Assembly (NCBI RefSeq): GCF_025244825.1
Contig: NZ_CP104263.1
Coordinates: 1,550,001 to 1,614,000, forward strand
DNA from: Arthrobacter jinronghuae
GTDB lineage: Bacteria > Actinomycetota > Actinomycetes > Actinomycetales > Micrococcaceae
Reading direction: 5' to 3'
DNA length: 64,000 bases
Of the stretch, positions 55,032-63,712 are shown piece by piece. The notes beneath the pieces are model-generated. The model was not told the DNA's origin, searched no databases, and worked only from the letters and a program-made list of their open reading frames with translations. The position numbers were made by a program, and so were the translations under genes. Each line of letters begins with the position of its first letter. Within the stretch, counting starts at the first letter, position 1.

Positions 55032-55040
55032 GCGGAGGCG

Positions 55041-55562
55041 ATGACGGGTATGCTCCGGGCCAAGCTGATTACCACTGATCGCTATACGCTGGAGCCTTTG
55101 GGTGTGCACCACGCAGCGGAAATGACGAAGGTGCTGGCCGGTACTGCCATCTACAAATACATCGGCGGTCAGGCACCGACAGCGCAGGAGCTGGCGAACC
55201 GGTATGCCGCCCAATCGGTTGGATCGTCGCCGGACGGCCGTGAAACCTGGCTCAACTGGATTATCCGTGAACAGGACAGAAGCATTGGATTTGTCCAGGC
55301 CACAGTGGAGGCGGACGGGCCGACGTCGGACATCGCGTGGGTGGTGGGCGAGGCGTTCCAGGGGAGGGGTGCTGCCACCGAGGCCGCCCGCGCCATGGTC
55401 ACCTGGCTGCGCCGCCGACAACCGCCGGTCCGGATCACGGCATCCATCCATCCGGAAAACACCGCCTCATCCTCCGTCGCCCGCCACCTGGGCCTCACTC
55501 CATCCGGCCATTTCGACGCCGACGGCGAAGAACTCTGGGACGACGCCCCAGCAGCGGATTAA
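55041..55562 (+). CDS. GNAT family N-acetyltransferase
   Basis: A 173-residue acetyltransferase, also of the RimJ/RimL style (LITTDRYTLEPLGVHHAAEMTKVL, then DIAWVVGEAFQGRGAATEAARAMVTWL with loop GRGAAT near 113, then HPENTASSSVARHLGL). The substrate is unknown. GGCGGAGG lies before the ATG and the gene follows the previous GNAT gene by nine bases. Confidence 0.86.
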   Translation: MTGMLRAKLITTDRYTLEPLGVHHAAEMTKVLAGTAIYKYIGGQAPTAQELANRYAAQSVGSSPDGRETWLNWIIREQDRSIGFVQATVEADGPTSDIAWVVGEAFQGRGAATEAARAMVTWLRRRQPPVRITASIHPENTASSSVARHLGLTPSGHFDADGEELWDDAPAAD

Positions 55563-55670
55563 CGACCCAAGGACGAAGCAACAGAACACCGGGGTCTTCC
55601 AGAATGGGGCTTTTACCTGTAAGGGTGCCTAAGGGACATTTGTACGCACTATGAGGAGTTGTTTAATTTG

Positions 55671-57464
55671 ATGCATTCATTCGCCCGTCGCCGGGGTACT
55701 GCCACCGCAGTCACCGCGGCCGTGGCAGTTACACTCGTGTCGATGACACCTGCAGCAGCGGCGCCGCCGGAGCATGCCGGCAAGGACCAGAAAACCAGTG
55801 TCACGGTTATGGGAACCTCCGACATGCATGGCTATGTCGAGAACTGGGACTATTTCAAGGACGGCGAATACGACGACGCCGCCCACAACGACGTCGGATT
55901 GGCTAAGGTCTCCACGCTGGTGGACTCGGTCCGCGCAGACCGCGGTGTGGAATCCACCATGCTGATAGATGCAGGCGACACCATCCAGGGCACCTCCCTG
56001 ACCGACTATTTCGCCAACACGGAACCGATTACCGAAACCGGGGAAATCCATCCCATGGCGGCGGCAATGAATTCGATGGACTACGACGCCGCGGCGCTGG
56101 GTAACCATGAATTCAACTACGGCCTCGAATTGCTGCGCGAGTTTGAAGGCCAGCTGAACTTCCCGCTGCTCGGCGCAAACGCGGTGGACACAGCAACGGA
56201 CAAACCTGCCTTCACCCCGTACATCATCAAGACGGTCAAAACCAAGGGCAACAAACCCGTGAAGGTCGGGATTCTGGGCCTCACCAATCCCGGAGTGGCA
56301 ATCTGGGACAAGAACAACGTTGACGGCAAGCTGGAATTTCCGGGCATTGTGGAGCAGGCACAGAAATACGTCCCGGAGATGAAGGCCCGCGGTGCCGACG
56401 TCGTGGTGGTCAGCTCGCACTCCGGAACCTCCGGCACCTCCTCCTACGGCGACGATCTGCCGCTGGAAAACGCCTCCACCCAGCTGGCGGAAACCGTGCC
56501 CGGCATTGACGCCATTCTGGTGGGGCATGCCCATCAGGAAATCCCGGAACGCTTCGTGGCCAACAAGACCACCGGTGAGAAGGTGCTGCTGACCGAGCCG
56601 CTGAACTGGGGCATGCGCCTGTCCGTAATGGACTTCGAATTGACGAAGGTGCGGGGGCAGTGGGACGTGACGTCGGCGTCGGCGTCCCTGTTGAACGCCA
56701 ACACTGTCGAGGCAGACCCCGTGGTGTCCAAGCTGGTGGCCGAACAGCACCAGCGGGTGATCGACTACGTCAACACGCCCGTCGGCAATGCCACCGAGTC
56801 GATGCCCGCGGAGGAGTCCCGGTACCGCGACACCGCTGTGATGGACTTCGTGAATTCCGTCCAGGCCCAGGCCGTGGACCGGGCGCTCGACGGCGGCCCC
56901 AACGCCGACCTGCCGGTGCTCTCGTTGGTGGCACCCTTTAGCCGCACCGCGGAAATCCCCGCCGGTCCGGTCACCATCCGCGACCTGGCCGGTTTGTACG
57001 TCTTCCCGAACACTTTGTTCGGCGTGGAGCTGACCGGCGCCCAGGTCAAGGAGTACCTGGAGTACTCGGCGAAGTACTTCACCCAGACCGCCCCCGGCGT
57101 ACCGGTGGATCCCGCCGCGCTGACCAACGCAGACGGCACCCCCGACTACAACTACGACATGATGTCCGGCGTCGACTATGACATCGACATCAGCCGTCCG
57201 GTGGGGGAGCGCATCGTCAATCTGAGCTTCAACGGGGCGCCGGTGGATCCGGCCCAACGGTTTGCCGTGGCAACCAACAACTACCGGCAGTCCGGCGGCG
57301 GGAACTTCCCGCACATTTCCACGGCTCCGGTGCTGGTGAACCAGCAGACGGAAATCCGCCAGCTGCTCATCGACTATGTGGTGGCCCAGGGGACGGTGGA
57401 TCCGGCTGATTTCGCGGAGAACAACTGGCGACTGGTGCGCAACGGGGTGCCTGTCTTCGAATAG
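55671..57464 (+). CDS. Secreted bifunctional metallophosphatase / 5'-nucleotidase
   Basis: A 597-residue exported enzyme releasing phosphate and nucleosides from nucleotides. A Sec signal peptide covers about residues 1-32 (FARRRGTATAV, then AVAVTLVSMTPAAAA). The metallophosphatase motifs are GTSDMHGYVEN (near 47), DAGDTIQG (near 104), GNHEFNYG (near 145) and GHAHQEIP (near 286). The 5'-nucleotidase C-terminal domain spans about 350-560. No LPxTG or membrane anchor is seen, so it is released or loosely held. The ATG at 55671 was chosen; upstream TTG codons are too close to AGGAG. Confidence 0.9.
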   Translation: MHSFARRRGTATAVTAAVAVTLVSMTPAAAAPPEHAGKDQKTSVTVMGTSDMHGYVENWDYFKDGEYDDAAHNDVGLAKVSTLVDSVRADRGVESTMLIDAGDTIQGTSLTDYFANTEPITETGEIHPMAAAMNSMDYDAAALGNHEFNYGLELLREFEGQLNFPLLGANAVDTATDKPAFTPYIIKTVKTKGNKPVKVGILGLTNPGVAIWDKNNVDGKLEFPGIVEQAQKYVPEMKARGADVVVVSSHSGTSGTSSYGDDLPLENASTQLAETVPGIDAILVGHAHQEIPERFVANKTTGEKVLLTEPLNWGMRLSVMDFELTKVRGQWDVTSASASLLNANTVEADPVVSKLVAEQHQRVIDYVNTPVGNATESMPAEESRYRDTAVMDFVNSVQAQAVDRALDGGPNADLPVLSLVAPFSRTAEIPAGPVTIRDLAGLYVFPNTLFGVELTGAQVKEYLEYSAKYFTQTAPGVPVDPAALTNADGTPDYNYDMMSGVDYDIDISRPVGERIVNLSFNGAPVDPAQRFAVATNNYRQSGGGNFPHISTAPVLVNQQTEIRQLLIDYVVAQGTVDPADFAENNWRLVRNGVPVFE

Positions 57465-57592
57465 CCGGACGCCGGGCGGAAATAGACAGTACGCTTAGGA
57501 AATCCGGTGGGTCTTGTCTAAGATTGATGGCAGAACGGATTTGCGGGAGTTCCCGCCCCCGTTGCATGTACCGCTACGAAGGGACCAGAACC

Positions 57593-57862
57593 ATGATCGG
57601 ATTCATCATTGCAGGGCTTGTTATCGGAGCCCTCGCGCGGCTGATCAAGCCGGGCCGGCAGAACCTGGGAATTGTTGCGACCCTCCTTCTCGGCCTCGTC
57701 GGCTCCGTCATCGGCGGAGTCATCGCCAGCCTGCTGGGCACCGGCGACATTTGGGAGCTCAACATCCTTGGCTTCATCGTGTCCGTTGTCGCCGCCGTCC
57801 TGCTGATCGGCGTCGCCGAGGGTGTTGCCGGCCGCGGCAAGGGCAACCAGGTACGCCGCTAG
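57593..57862 (+). CDS. GlsB/YeaQ/YmgE family stress-associated membrane protein
   Basis: An 89-residue protein with three hydrophobic helices and the family pattern MIGFIIAGLVIGALARLIKPG, GIVATLLLGLVGSVIGGVIA and ILGFIVSVVAAVLLIG. The family (transglycosylase-associated) is linked to general and envelope stress, with no known enzyme activity. Start ATG 57593 with GAAGGGA upstream. It ends just before a strong terminator. Confidence 0.92.
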   Translation: MIGFIIAGLVIGALARLIKPGRQNLGIVATLLLGLVGSVIGGVIASLLGTGDIWELNILGFIVSVVAAVLLIGVAEGVAGRGKGNQVRR

Positions 57863-57882
57863 GCCCGCGCCATTAACCAAGC

Positions 57883-57926
57883 CGTCCCGGCACTCGACGC
57901 ATACGCGTTGGGTGCCGGGACGTTTT
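57883..57926 (+). terminator. Intrinsic terminator after GlsB/YeaQ gene
   Basis: CGTCCCGGCAC (57883-57893) pairs with GTGCCGGGACG (57912-57922), 11 bp, with an inner ACGC/GCGT pairing in the loop, followed by TTTTGTGTT. Good stem and T-run. Confidence 0.88.
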
Positions 57927-57984
57927 GTGTTCAGAGGCTGCTGTTACAGGCGGAAAACAATGCCCGGGGAAGGCTGGGGGCGGT

Positions 57985-58227
57985 CTAGACCGAAACCGGC
58001 TGCGGGGTGCTCTGCTGCTGCGCCGGGAGCTCCGGCCTTCGGGCCGTATCGGCCTCTCGATCTTGAATCTCAGCCTGAAGCGAGAGATAGAACGCAAGGA
58101 GGCCCTCAACGACGGGGCCGTCTTCAAGTTGGGTAAATGCCTGATCGCACAAGGATTCGAGCGTGCTATCCGTCATAGCGGAAAAATCCGGGAAAAGGTC
58201 AATCGAAACAATGGGACGTTGGGTCAT
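57985..58227 (-). CDS. Small hypothetical protein
   Basis: An 80-residue acidic protein (MTQRPIVSIDLFPDFSAMTD start) with a Gln/Pro-rich tail (LPAQQQSTPQPVSV). It has a likely amphipathic helix (STLESLCDQAFTQLED) and no membrane segment or known domain. The ATG at 58227 has AGGA eight bases upstream. I do not recognise a family. The start signal and composition make it a probable gene. Confidence 0.55.
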   Translation of the reverse strand: MTQRPIVSIDLFPDFSAMTDSTLESLCDQAFTQLEDGPVVEGLLAFYLSLQAEIQDREADTARRPELPAQQQSTPQPVSV

Positions 58228-58347
58228 TGAGTGTCCTAAACAGAGGAACCCGGGCCCGCGTCTAAACCAAGGGATTACAACACTAGCGTGTTCGCGCCCC
58301 GGTGTAAATGCGGCCAGTGCGGGGACAAGTTCGATTAGATTGAGCCC

Positions 58348-58848
58348 ATGGAAAATGACACGCGCGTGGAACCGCCCGAGGCAGCAGGCGAACGTGAGAC
58401 CCTGATCGGTTTCCTGGACTACTTCCGGGCCACAGTCCACCTGAAGGCGGCAGGACTCAGCGACGCCGACGGAGCCAAGCAGCTGCTGCCCTCGCTGACA
58501 ACGGTCTCGGGACTCGTGCAGCACCTGACCGACGTCGAGCGGCTCTGGTTCCAGGACCGGATCGACGGGCAGCAGGGGGTGCCGCTCCGTTGGTCGGCAG
58601 AGGATCCCGACGGTGAGTTCCGTGTTTCCGAGTCAGACAGCCTGGTCCGGCTCCTTGCCGATTATGAGGCGGCCTGCGGCCAGTCGCGCGAAGTGCTGGC
58701 ACGGTATGGACTGGAGGACCGCTGCCGGGGCGGCAGCAAGGGACAGAGCGTGCGCTGGGTCCTGGTCCATATGATCGAGGAAACCAGCAGGCACTGCGGG
58801 CACCTGGACATACTGCGCGAGCTGCTGGACGGCTCCACCGGCGACTAG
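58348..58848 (+). CDS. DinB family protein (DUF664, mycothiol-dependent type)
   Basis: A 166-residue four-helix protein. The metal-binding histidines are seen in LVQHLTDVERLW (near 58) and HMIEETSRHCGHLDILREL (near 140-158). This DUF664/MDMPI-like group includes mycothiol-dependent metalloenzymes (thiol transferases) in actinobacteria, with varied substrates; the specific reaction here is unknown. The stop overlaps the stop of a GNAT gene on the other strand by four bases. Confidence 0.87.
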   Translation: MENDTRVEPPEAAGERETLIGFLDYFRATVHLKAAGLSDADGAKQLLPSLTTVSGLVQHLTDVERLWFQDRIDGQQGVPLRWSAEDPDGEFRVSESDSLVRLLADYEAACGQSREVLARYGLEDRCRGGSKGQSVRWVLVHMIEETSRHCGHLDILRELLDGSTGD

Positions 58849-59390
58849 TCCGACAGGACAGCGCTGTCCGAAGCTGACCGCGTCCAGTAGTGCATCTTGA
58901 CCAGCGCACCGCGCTGGCGTTGCTGCTCGGTCCGCACCGGATGGAAGCCGGCCCGGCGCGCAACCGCCTCGCTCAGGCTGTTTCCGTAAATGGTGCGCAG
59001 GGCGACCTCTGGGATGCCGCTGGCCAGTGCCCAGTCGCTGAGTCCGCGGGTGGCGGCAGTGGCGGCGCCCCGGCCGCGCCCGGAGGGCAACAGTGCATAC
59101 ATAAGCTCCGGCGTGCCGTCCATGGTGGAGGAGATTCCCGCTGTGCCCAGCACCTCCCCGCCCTGCCGCAGCGAATACCGTGCCAAGAGGCTCTCGCCGC
59201 GTGCTTCCGCTGCGCGGTCCATCCGGGAGCGGGCTCGATCGTCGCTGAGGTCCGGCGGGAAGAGGGTCCAGCGGATGACGTCGTCGTCCCTGGACAAGGC
59301 CTGGTCGAGGCGCCAGTCCGCAGCCGTAAGGATGTGGAGGGTGAATCTCCCCACCTGGAGCGTATCCGGGGTCGATGTGAGAAGCGGCAT
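58845..59390 (-). CDS. GNAT family N-acetyltransferase
   Basis: A 181-residue acetyltransferase of the RimJ/RimL style. The acetyl-CoA loop is ALLPSGRGRGAATAATRGL (near 100-118), followed by VALRTIYGNSLSEAVARRAGF (near 132-152). The substrate is unknown. It ends face to face with the DinB gene with a 4-bp overlap. Confidence 0.85.
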   Translation of the reverse strand: MPLLTSTPDTLQVGRFTLHILTAADWRLDQALSRDDDVIRWTLFPPDLSDDRARSRMDRAAEARGESLLARYSLRQGGEVLGTAGISSTMDGTPELMYALLPSGRGRGAATAATRGLSDWALASGIPEVALRTIYGNSLSEAVARRAGFHPVRTEQQRQRGALVKMHYWTRSASDSAVLSD

Positions 59391-59428
59391 CCGTCATTAT
59401 TGCGCTCGAGGACGCAGCTACCCAACCC

Positions 59429-59863
59429 TTAGGCAGGCTCAGCGTGTCCAGCCACGGGAATTGCTTCAACCAGAGTCTTTAGCCCGGCGTAGATACCCGG
59501 TGTGTCATGTTCCACGGAGGTGGCAGAGGCACCGTGCAGCCCGGTGATGCGCACAGTCAGGTCACATCCGTCTCCGGTTTGCTGCAAGGTGTATTCGAGG
59601 ACGCCGGGGGCTTCGCCGGCCACCGTTCCATCCCACTGCGGGTTGAAAGTCAGTGCCAGGCGTACGGGTGCCTCCACTGCAAGGACTGTCCCGGTGATCA
59701 GGTCCTCACCGTCGTACTGGAAGGCATAGGAACTGCCCTCGGCCAGCGATCCGATCAGGACAGAGTCCCACATCCAGGCCCTGGGAATGTCGGTGGCAGT
59801 CAACTCCGCCCAGACCCGGCCGGGAGGGGCTGCAACATGTGTGCGGTAAATTGTCTCGTCCAT
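59429..59863 (-). CDS. SRPBCC / AHSA1 domain protein
   Basis: A 144-residue START-like fold protein: MDETIYRTHVAAPPGRVWAE, then WMWDSVLIGSLAEGSSYAFQ and VLEYTLQQTGDGCDLTVRI follow the Activator of Hsp90 ATPase homologue-1 pattern, which binds hydrophobic ligands. The function is unknown. ATG at 59863; a longer frame to 60118 has no family match. It is divergent from a GNAT gene, 64 bp away. Confidence 0.82.
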   Translation of the reverse strand: MDETIYRTHVAAPPGRVWAELTATDIPRAWMWDSVLIGSLAEGSSYAFQYDGEDLITGTVLAVEAPVRLALTFNPQWDGTVAGEAPGVLEYTLQQTGDGCDLTVRITGLHGASATSVEHDTPGIYAGLKTLVEAIPVAGHAEPA

Positions 59864-59927
59864 AGTGGATCCGCTTTCCTGTGGGGCGGCACTTCCAGGT
59901 GCCGTAGCGGTTGACAATAATCCATAC

Positions 59928-60410
59928 ATGACTGCACCGCTATCCCTTCGCCGACGTACTGTCGAGGACCTGGAAACCATCATCAACTGGATTCCCGACG
60001 ACGCCGCCCTTTTGATGTTCACCGGTCCCCGGATGGCCTGGCCGCCTACCGGCGAGCAGTTCGCGGACCTGGCTGCCGTGCCGGGACTTACCCCGTGGGT
60101 TCTGTGTGCCGGGCGCACACCAGCGTTCGGTCAGGCCGAACTTCGGGTAGAGAACGGGACCGCGCATATAGCGCGGGTCATCATTGACCCGTTGCTCCGC
60201 GGGCGGGGCCTCTCGCAGCAGCTGATACGGCTGGTGCTGGATCAGGCGTGCGCACAGGGTGCCCGGAGCGCGCGGCTGAAGGTCACCAAGGGGAACACGG
60301 TCGCCCTGCGTGCCTACCGACGGCTGGGGTTCGTGATCGACCCGCGCGCGGAAACCGCTCAGGCTTGGGTGCTTGAACTGGATCTGGGGCAGCCGGCAGT
60401 TACGGGCTAG
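59928..60410 (+). CDS. GNAT family N-acetyltransferase
   Basis: A 160-residue acetyltransferase. Features: LSLRRRTVEDLETIINWIP start, ARVIIDPLLRGRGLSQQLIRLVL (loop RGRGLS near 92), and VTKGNTVALRAYRRLGFV (near 120-138). The substrate is unknown. No ribosome binding site precedes the ATG, and an AT-rich TTGACAATAAT sits just upstream, so the mRNA may be leaderless. Confidence 0.82.
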   Translation: MTAPLSLRRRTVEDLETIINWIPDDAALLMFTGPRMAWPPTGEQFADLAAVPGLTPWVLCAGRTPAFGQAELRVENGTAHIARVIIDPLLRGRGLSQQLIRLVLDQACAQGARSARLKVTKGNTVALRAYRRLGFVIDPRAETAQAWVLELDLGQPAVTG

Positions 60411-60428
60411 GAAAGCGTAGTCCGGCGT

Positions 60429-61766
60429 TTAGCGGCGCCGGCCACGAGCCGGTTGCTCCCCTCCGGAATTGTCCTCAGCCTGCTTTTCCTCCAGCGGATC
60501 AGGATCGAGGAAAGCCACGGTGAGGACGGCCGCGGTCTGCTCGATCTGCCACTCGCGGGCGCCGAGTGCGCGCAGGGCAGCACCCACTGTCTCCAGATTA
60601 ATCTCGGCAGGCGGCCGCCAGGCCAGACGCCGCAGATGGTCCGGAGTGAGCAGGTTCTCCAGCGGCAGGTTCAGCTTCTCCGCCAGGGCGGTGAGCCGCG
60701 GCTTGGCGGTCTGCAGGCGGGCGGCGGCAGCCGGATCATTCTTGGCCCAGACGCGGGGAGGCGGCGGGGCGTGGGTAGGAATATGCAGCGGGGGCAGGTC
60801 CGCGGAAGAGCGCGCCGCAGAGATGCAGCGGAGCCACCGGGGCGCCTCCTTCTGCGCGGCACGGCCGTGGAAGCCGGGGGTCTTGAGCAGCTGCGGCACC
60901 GTCGTCGGCATGGCCCGGGCGGCGGCGACAATGGCCGAATCCGGAATCAGCCGGCCGGGTGCGGTGTCCCGCAGTTCGGCAAGATGCTCGCGCTCGGTCC
61001 AGAGTTCGCGCACGGCGGCCAGCTGGCGGCGGTCCCGAAGTTGGTGCATCCCGGAGGTGCGGCGCCAGGGGTCCACGCGCGGGGGTGCCGGCGGAGCCGT
61101 ACGGATGGCTTCGAATTCCTCTTCGGCCAGTTCCAGCTTGCCGGCTTCCTCCAGCACACGGATCAGTTCCAGGCGCAGCTCGGCGAGGACCTCGACGTCG
61201 AGCGCGGCGTAGCGCAGCCACGGTTCGGGCAGCGGACGGGTGGACCAGTCCGCAGCCGAGTGCTCCTTGGCCAGCGAGAAGCCGAGCAGGGTTTCGATGA
61301 CGGCGGCCAGGCCCACCCGGGGCAGGCCGGCGAGGCGCGCCGCAAGTTCGGTGTCGAAGAGCTTGTCGGGCCACATGCCCAGCGCCGAAAGGCAGGGCAG
61401 GTCCTGCGTCGCGGCGTGCAGGATCCATTCGACGCCGCTCAGGGCCTCGTTGATGATGCGCAGGTCACCGAAGGCTTCCGGATCGATCAGCCAGGTACCG
61501 GCGCCTTCGCGGCGGATCTGGACCAGGAACGCGCGCTGGCCGTAGCGGAATCCGGAGGCGCGTTCGGCGTCGACGCCGGCCGGCCCGGTTCCCGCAGCCA
61601 GGGCGGCTGCGGCCCGTTCGAGGCCGCGCTGGGAATCAATGACCAGCGGCACACCGTCCCGCGGCATTTCCAGCACCGGAATCGGCTGCGGCTCCGGTTG
61701 TTCCCCGGCTGGGTCGGGTGTGGTGCTGGACTGATTTTCGGTCTTGCCGGGTATGTGCGCGGTCAT
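60429..61766 (-). CDS. rnd: Ribonuclease D / HRDC domain protein
   Basis: A 445-residue 3'-5' exoribonuclease of the DEDDy class. The catalytic residues are seen in GVDAERASGFRY (near 69), WILHAATQDLPCLSAL (near 115) and LRYAALDVEVLAEL (Tyr-x3-Asp near 190). A HRDC domain follows (near 225-300), with a C-terminal actinobacterial extension. It processes tRNA and other RNAs. Its minus-strand neighbour DUF3000, located 82 bp upstream, is a conserved partner in actinobacteria. Confidence 0.9.
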   Translation of the reverse strand: MTAHIPGKTENQSSTTPDPAGEQPEPQPIPVLEMPRDGVPLVIDSQRGLERAAAALAAGTGPAGVDAERASGFRYGQRAFLVQIRREGAGTWLIDPEAFGDLRIINEALSGVEWILHAATQDLPCLSALGMWPDKLFDTELAARLAGLPRVGLAAVIETLLGFSLAKEHSAADWSTRPLPEPWLRYAALDVEVLAELRLELIRVLEEAGKLELAEEEFEAIRTAPPAPPRVDPWRRTSGMHQLRDRRQLAAVRELWTEREHLAELRDTAPGRLIPDSAIVAAARAMPTTVPQLLKTPGFHGRAAQKEAPRWLRCISAARSSADLPPLHIPTHAPPPPRVWAKNDPAAAARLQTAKPRLTALAEKLNLPLENLLTPDHLRRLAWRPPAEINLETVGAALRALGAREWQIEQTAAVLTVAFLDPDPLEEKQAEDNSGGEQPARGRRR

Positions 61767-61848
61767 AAGGATTCCATTCTACCGAGGAAGGCCGTGGCTG
61801 CGGACAGCAGGGACAGCCGCCGGGTCCGCCGCCGCGGCAGGTGCGCGC

Positions 61849-62481
61849 TCAGCTCCGGCGTCGGCCGGGAAGGGGCGTAACGCCGTCGGGCAGCGGGGGC
61901 AGGCCGGCGAAGGTGCATACCATGTCTGACCAGGCTTCCAGATGGGACTGCACGTCGGCGTCGGCCGGGGTCCAGGAGGCGCGGAGCTCTATGTCGATCG
62001 AATCGTCCCGGCGCTCGAGGGTTCCGTAACTCTCCGACAGCACCCGAGTGGCCGTTCCGCCGGCCATGGAATACCGGGCATCGTGCTGCTCCAGCGCTTC
62101 CACCAGCCAGGTCCAGGCGACTGAGCCAAGCAGTTGGTCATTGCCCATGTCCGGTTCCAGCTCGGCGCGGATATAGGTGACGATGCGGAAGGTGCCGTTC
62201 CAGACCGGGGAACCTGCGGGATCGTGGAGCAGTATGAAGCGTCCGGTGGCCAGCTCAAGTTGATCGGGGACCGGCGGGGCTGCGGGTCCGTGCAGGCTGC
62301 CGGGACCGACAGGTCCGGGAGCGAGCACCTCGGCGCCGAGTGAGACGGCATACGGGGCCAGGCGCGTGGGTGCCGGGATTTCTTCCAGCTTCAGCTCCGC
62401 CCGGCAGGCCGCCCGGCGCAGGGCGCCGAGCGCGGTCAGGAAATCCGGGGGTACCTGGGACAGGTCACCTATTGCACTCAC
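61849..62481 (-). CDS. DUF3000 family protein
   Basis: A 210-residue conserved actinobacterial protein: PPDFLTALGALRRAACRAEL, then LAPYAVSLGAEVL, GRFILLHDPAGSPVWNGTFR, then DMGNDQLLGSVAWTWLVEAL and FAGLPPLPDGVTPLPGRRRS. This matches DUF3000, which occurs immediately upstream of the RNase D gene in most relatives. Soluble; function unknown. Confidence 0.88.
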   Translation of the reverse strand: MSAIGDLSQVPPDFLTALGALRRAACRAELKLEEIPAPTRLAPYAVSLGAEVLAPGPVGPGSLHGPAAPPVPDQLELATGRFILLHDPAGSPVWNGTFRIVTYIRAELEPDMGNDQLLGSVAWTWLVEALEQHDARYSMAGGTATRVLSESYGTLERRDDSIDIELRASWTPADADVQSHLEAWSDMVCTFAGLPPLPDGVTPLPGRRRS

Positions 62482-62594
62482 CTCCGCAGACTACTGGCTG
62501 TGCAGCGCCGGGGGCGGGGCAGGCTCGCCGCTGTGGCCGTTTCGTTACCTGCCGTCCGCTCCGCGCCAGCGGCCGGACGGCAGGCAACATCGGC

Positions 62595-63677
62595 TTAGCG
62601 TGCGGCCAGCGGTGCCGGATCCGCAGCGACTTCGCGGGCAATGGCCGCAGCGAAGGCATCAACATCATCCTCGGAGGTATCGAAGGTGCACATCCAGCGC
62701 ACCTCACCGGTGGACTGGTCCCAGTCGTAGAACCGGAAGTCGCCGCGCAACCGGTCGGCGACCCCGGCGGGCAGCTTGGCGAAGACAGCGTTGACCTGGC
62801 TGGGCTGGGTGATTTCCACCCCGTCGATCTGCTCGACGGCGGCCCGGAGCCGGCTCGCCATGGCATTCGCGTGCGAGGCTGACCGGTGCCACAGGTCCGT
62901 ACCGTACAGGGTGATGAACTGGGCGGAGATGAACCGCATCTTGGAGGCCAGCTGCATGTTCATCTTGCGCAGGTAGTCCAGTCCGGGGGAGGCCTCGGGG
63001 TCGAAGGTGATGATGCATTCGCCGTACATCATCCCGTTCTTGGTGCCGCCCAGGGAGAGGATGTCCACACCGGCGTCGGCCGTCATCTCCTTGAAGGACA
63101 CGCCCAGCGCTGCGGCGGCGTTGCCCAGGCGCGCGCCGTCCATGTGCAGCTTCATGCCGCGTGCGTGGATGTGGTCCGCGATGGCGGCGATTTCCTCCAC
63201 CGTGTACAGCGTGCCGAGCTCGGTGGACTGGGTGATGGACACGGCCAGCGGCTGGGCACGGTGCTCGTCGCCCCAGCCCCACGCCTCGCGGTCGATCAGC
63301 TCGGGGGTGAGCTTGCCGTCGTCGGTGGGGATGCCCAGCAGCTTCATGCCGCCGATCCGCTCCGGGGCGCCGTTTTCGTCCACGTTGATGTGCGCCGTCG
63401 TCGGGCAGATGACGGCACCCCAGCGGGGCAGCAGTGACTGCAGGGCGATAACGTTCGCGCCGGTGCCGTTGAAGACGGGGAACGCACGGATGTGCTTGCC
63501 GAACTGGTCGGTCAGAACCTCGCGCAGCTTGGCGGTGTACACATCTTCGCCGTAGGCCACCTGATGGCCCTGGTTCGCGGCGGTGAGCGCCGCGAGAATT
63601 TCCGGATGGACACCGGAGTAGTTGTCGGAAGCAAAAGCCTTAATTGCGGTGTCGTGCAGGGGGAGTATGTCAGTCAC
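62595..63677 (-). CDS. ltaE: Low-specificity L-threonine aldolase
   Basis: A 360-residue PLP enzyme that splits threonine or allo-threonine to glycine and acetaldehyde. It starts FASDNYSGVHPEILAAL. The PLP Lys is in SLGGTKNGMMYGE (near 213), with substrate and phosphate motifs NGTGANVIAL (near 69), TELGTLYT (near 151) and HMDGARLGNA (near 178). Length and order fit the family. A single gene between DUF3000 and an SDR. Confidence 0.92.
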   Translation of the reverse strand: MTDILPLHDTAIKAFASDNYSGVHPEILAALTAANQGHQVAYGEDVYTAKLREVLTDQFGKHIRAFPVFNGTGANVIALQSLLPRWGAVICPTTAHINVDENGAPERIGGMKLLGIPTDDGKLTPELIDREAWGWGDEHRAQPLAVSITQSTELGTLYTVEEIAAIADHIHARGMKLHMDGARLGNAAAALGVSFKEMTADAGVDILSLGGTKNGMMYGECIITFDPEASPGLDYLRKMNMQLASKMRFISAQFITLYGTDLWHRSASHANAMASRLRAAVEQIDGVEITQPSQVNAVFAKLPAGVADRLRGDFRFYDWDQSTGEVRWMCTFDTSEDDVDAFAAAIAREVAADPAPLAAR

Positions 63678-63712
63678 GGTTCCTAGTATCTCTTACCTTG
63701 ATGTAGTTCAGG

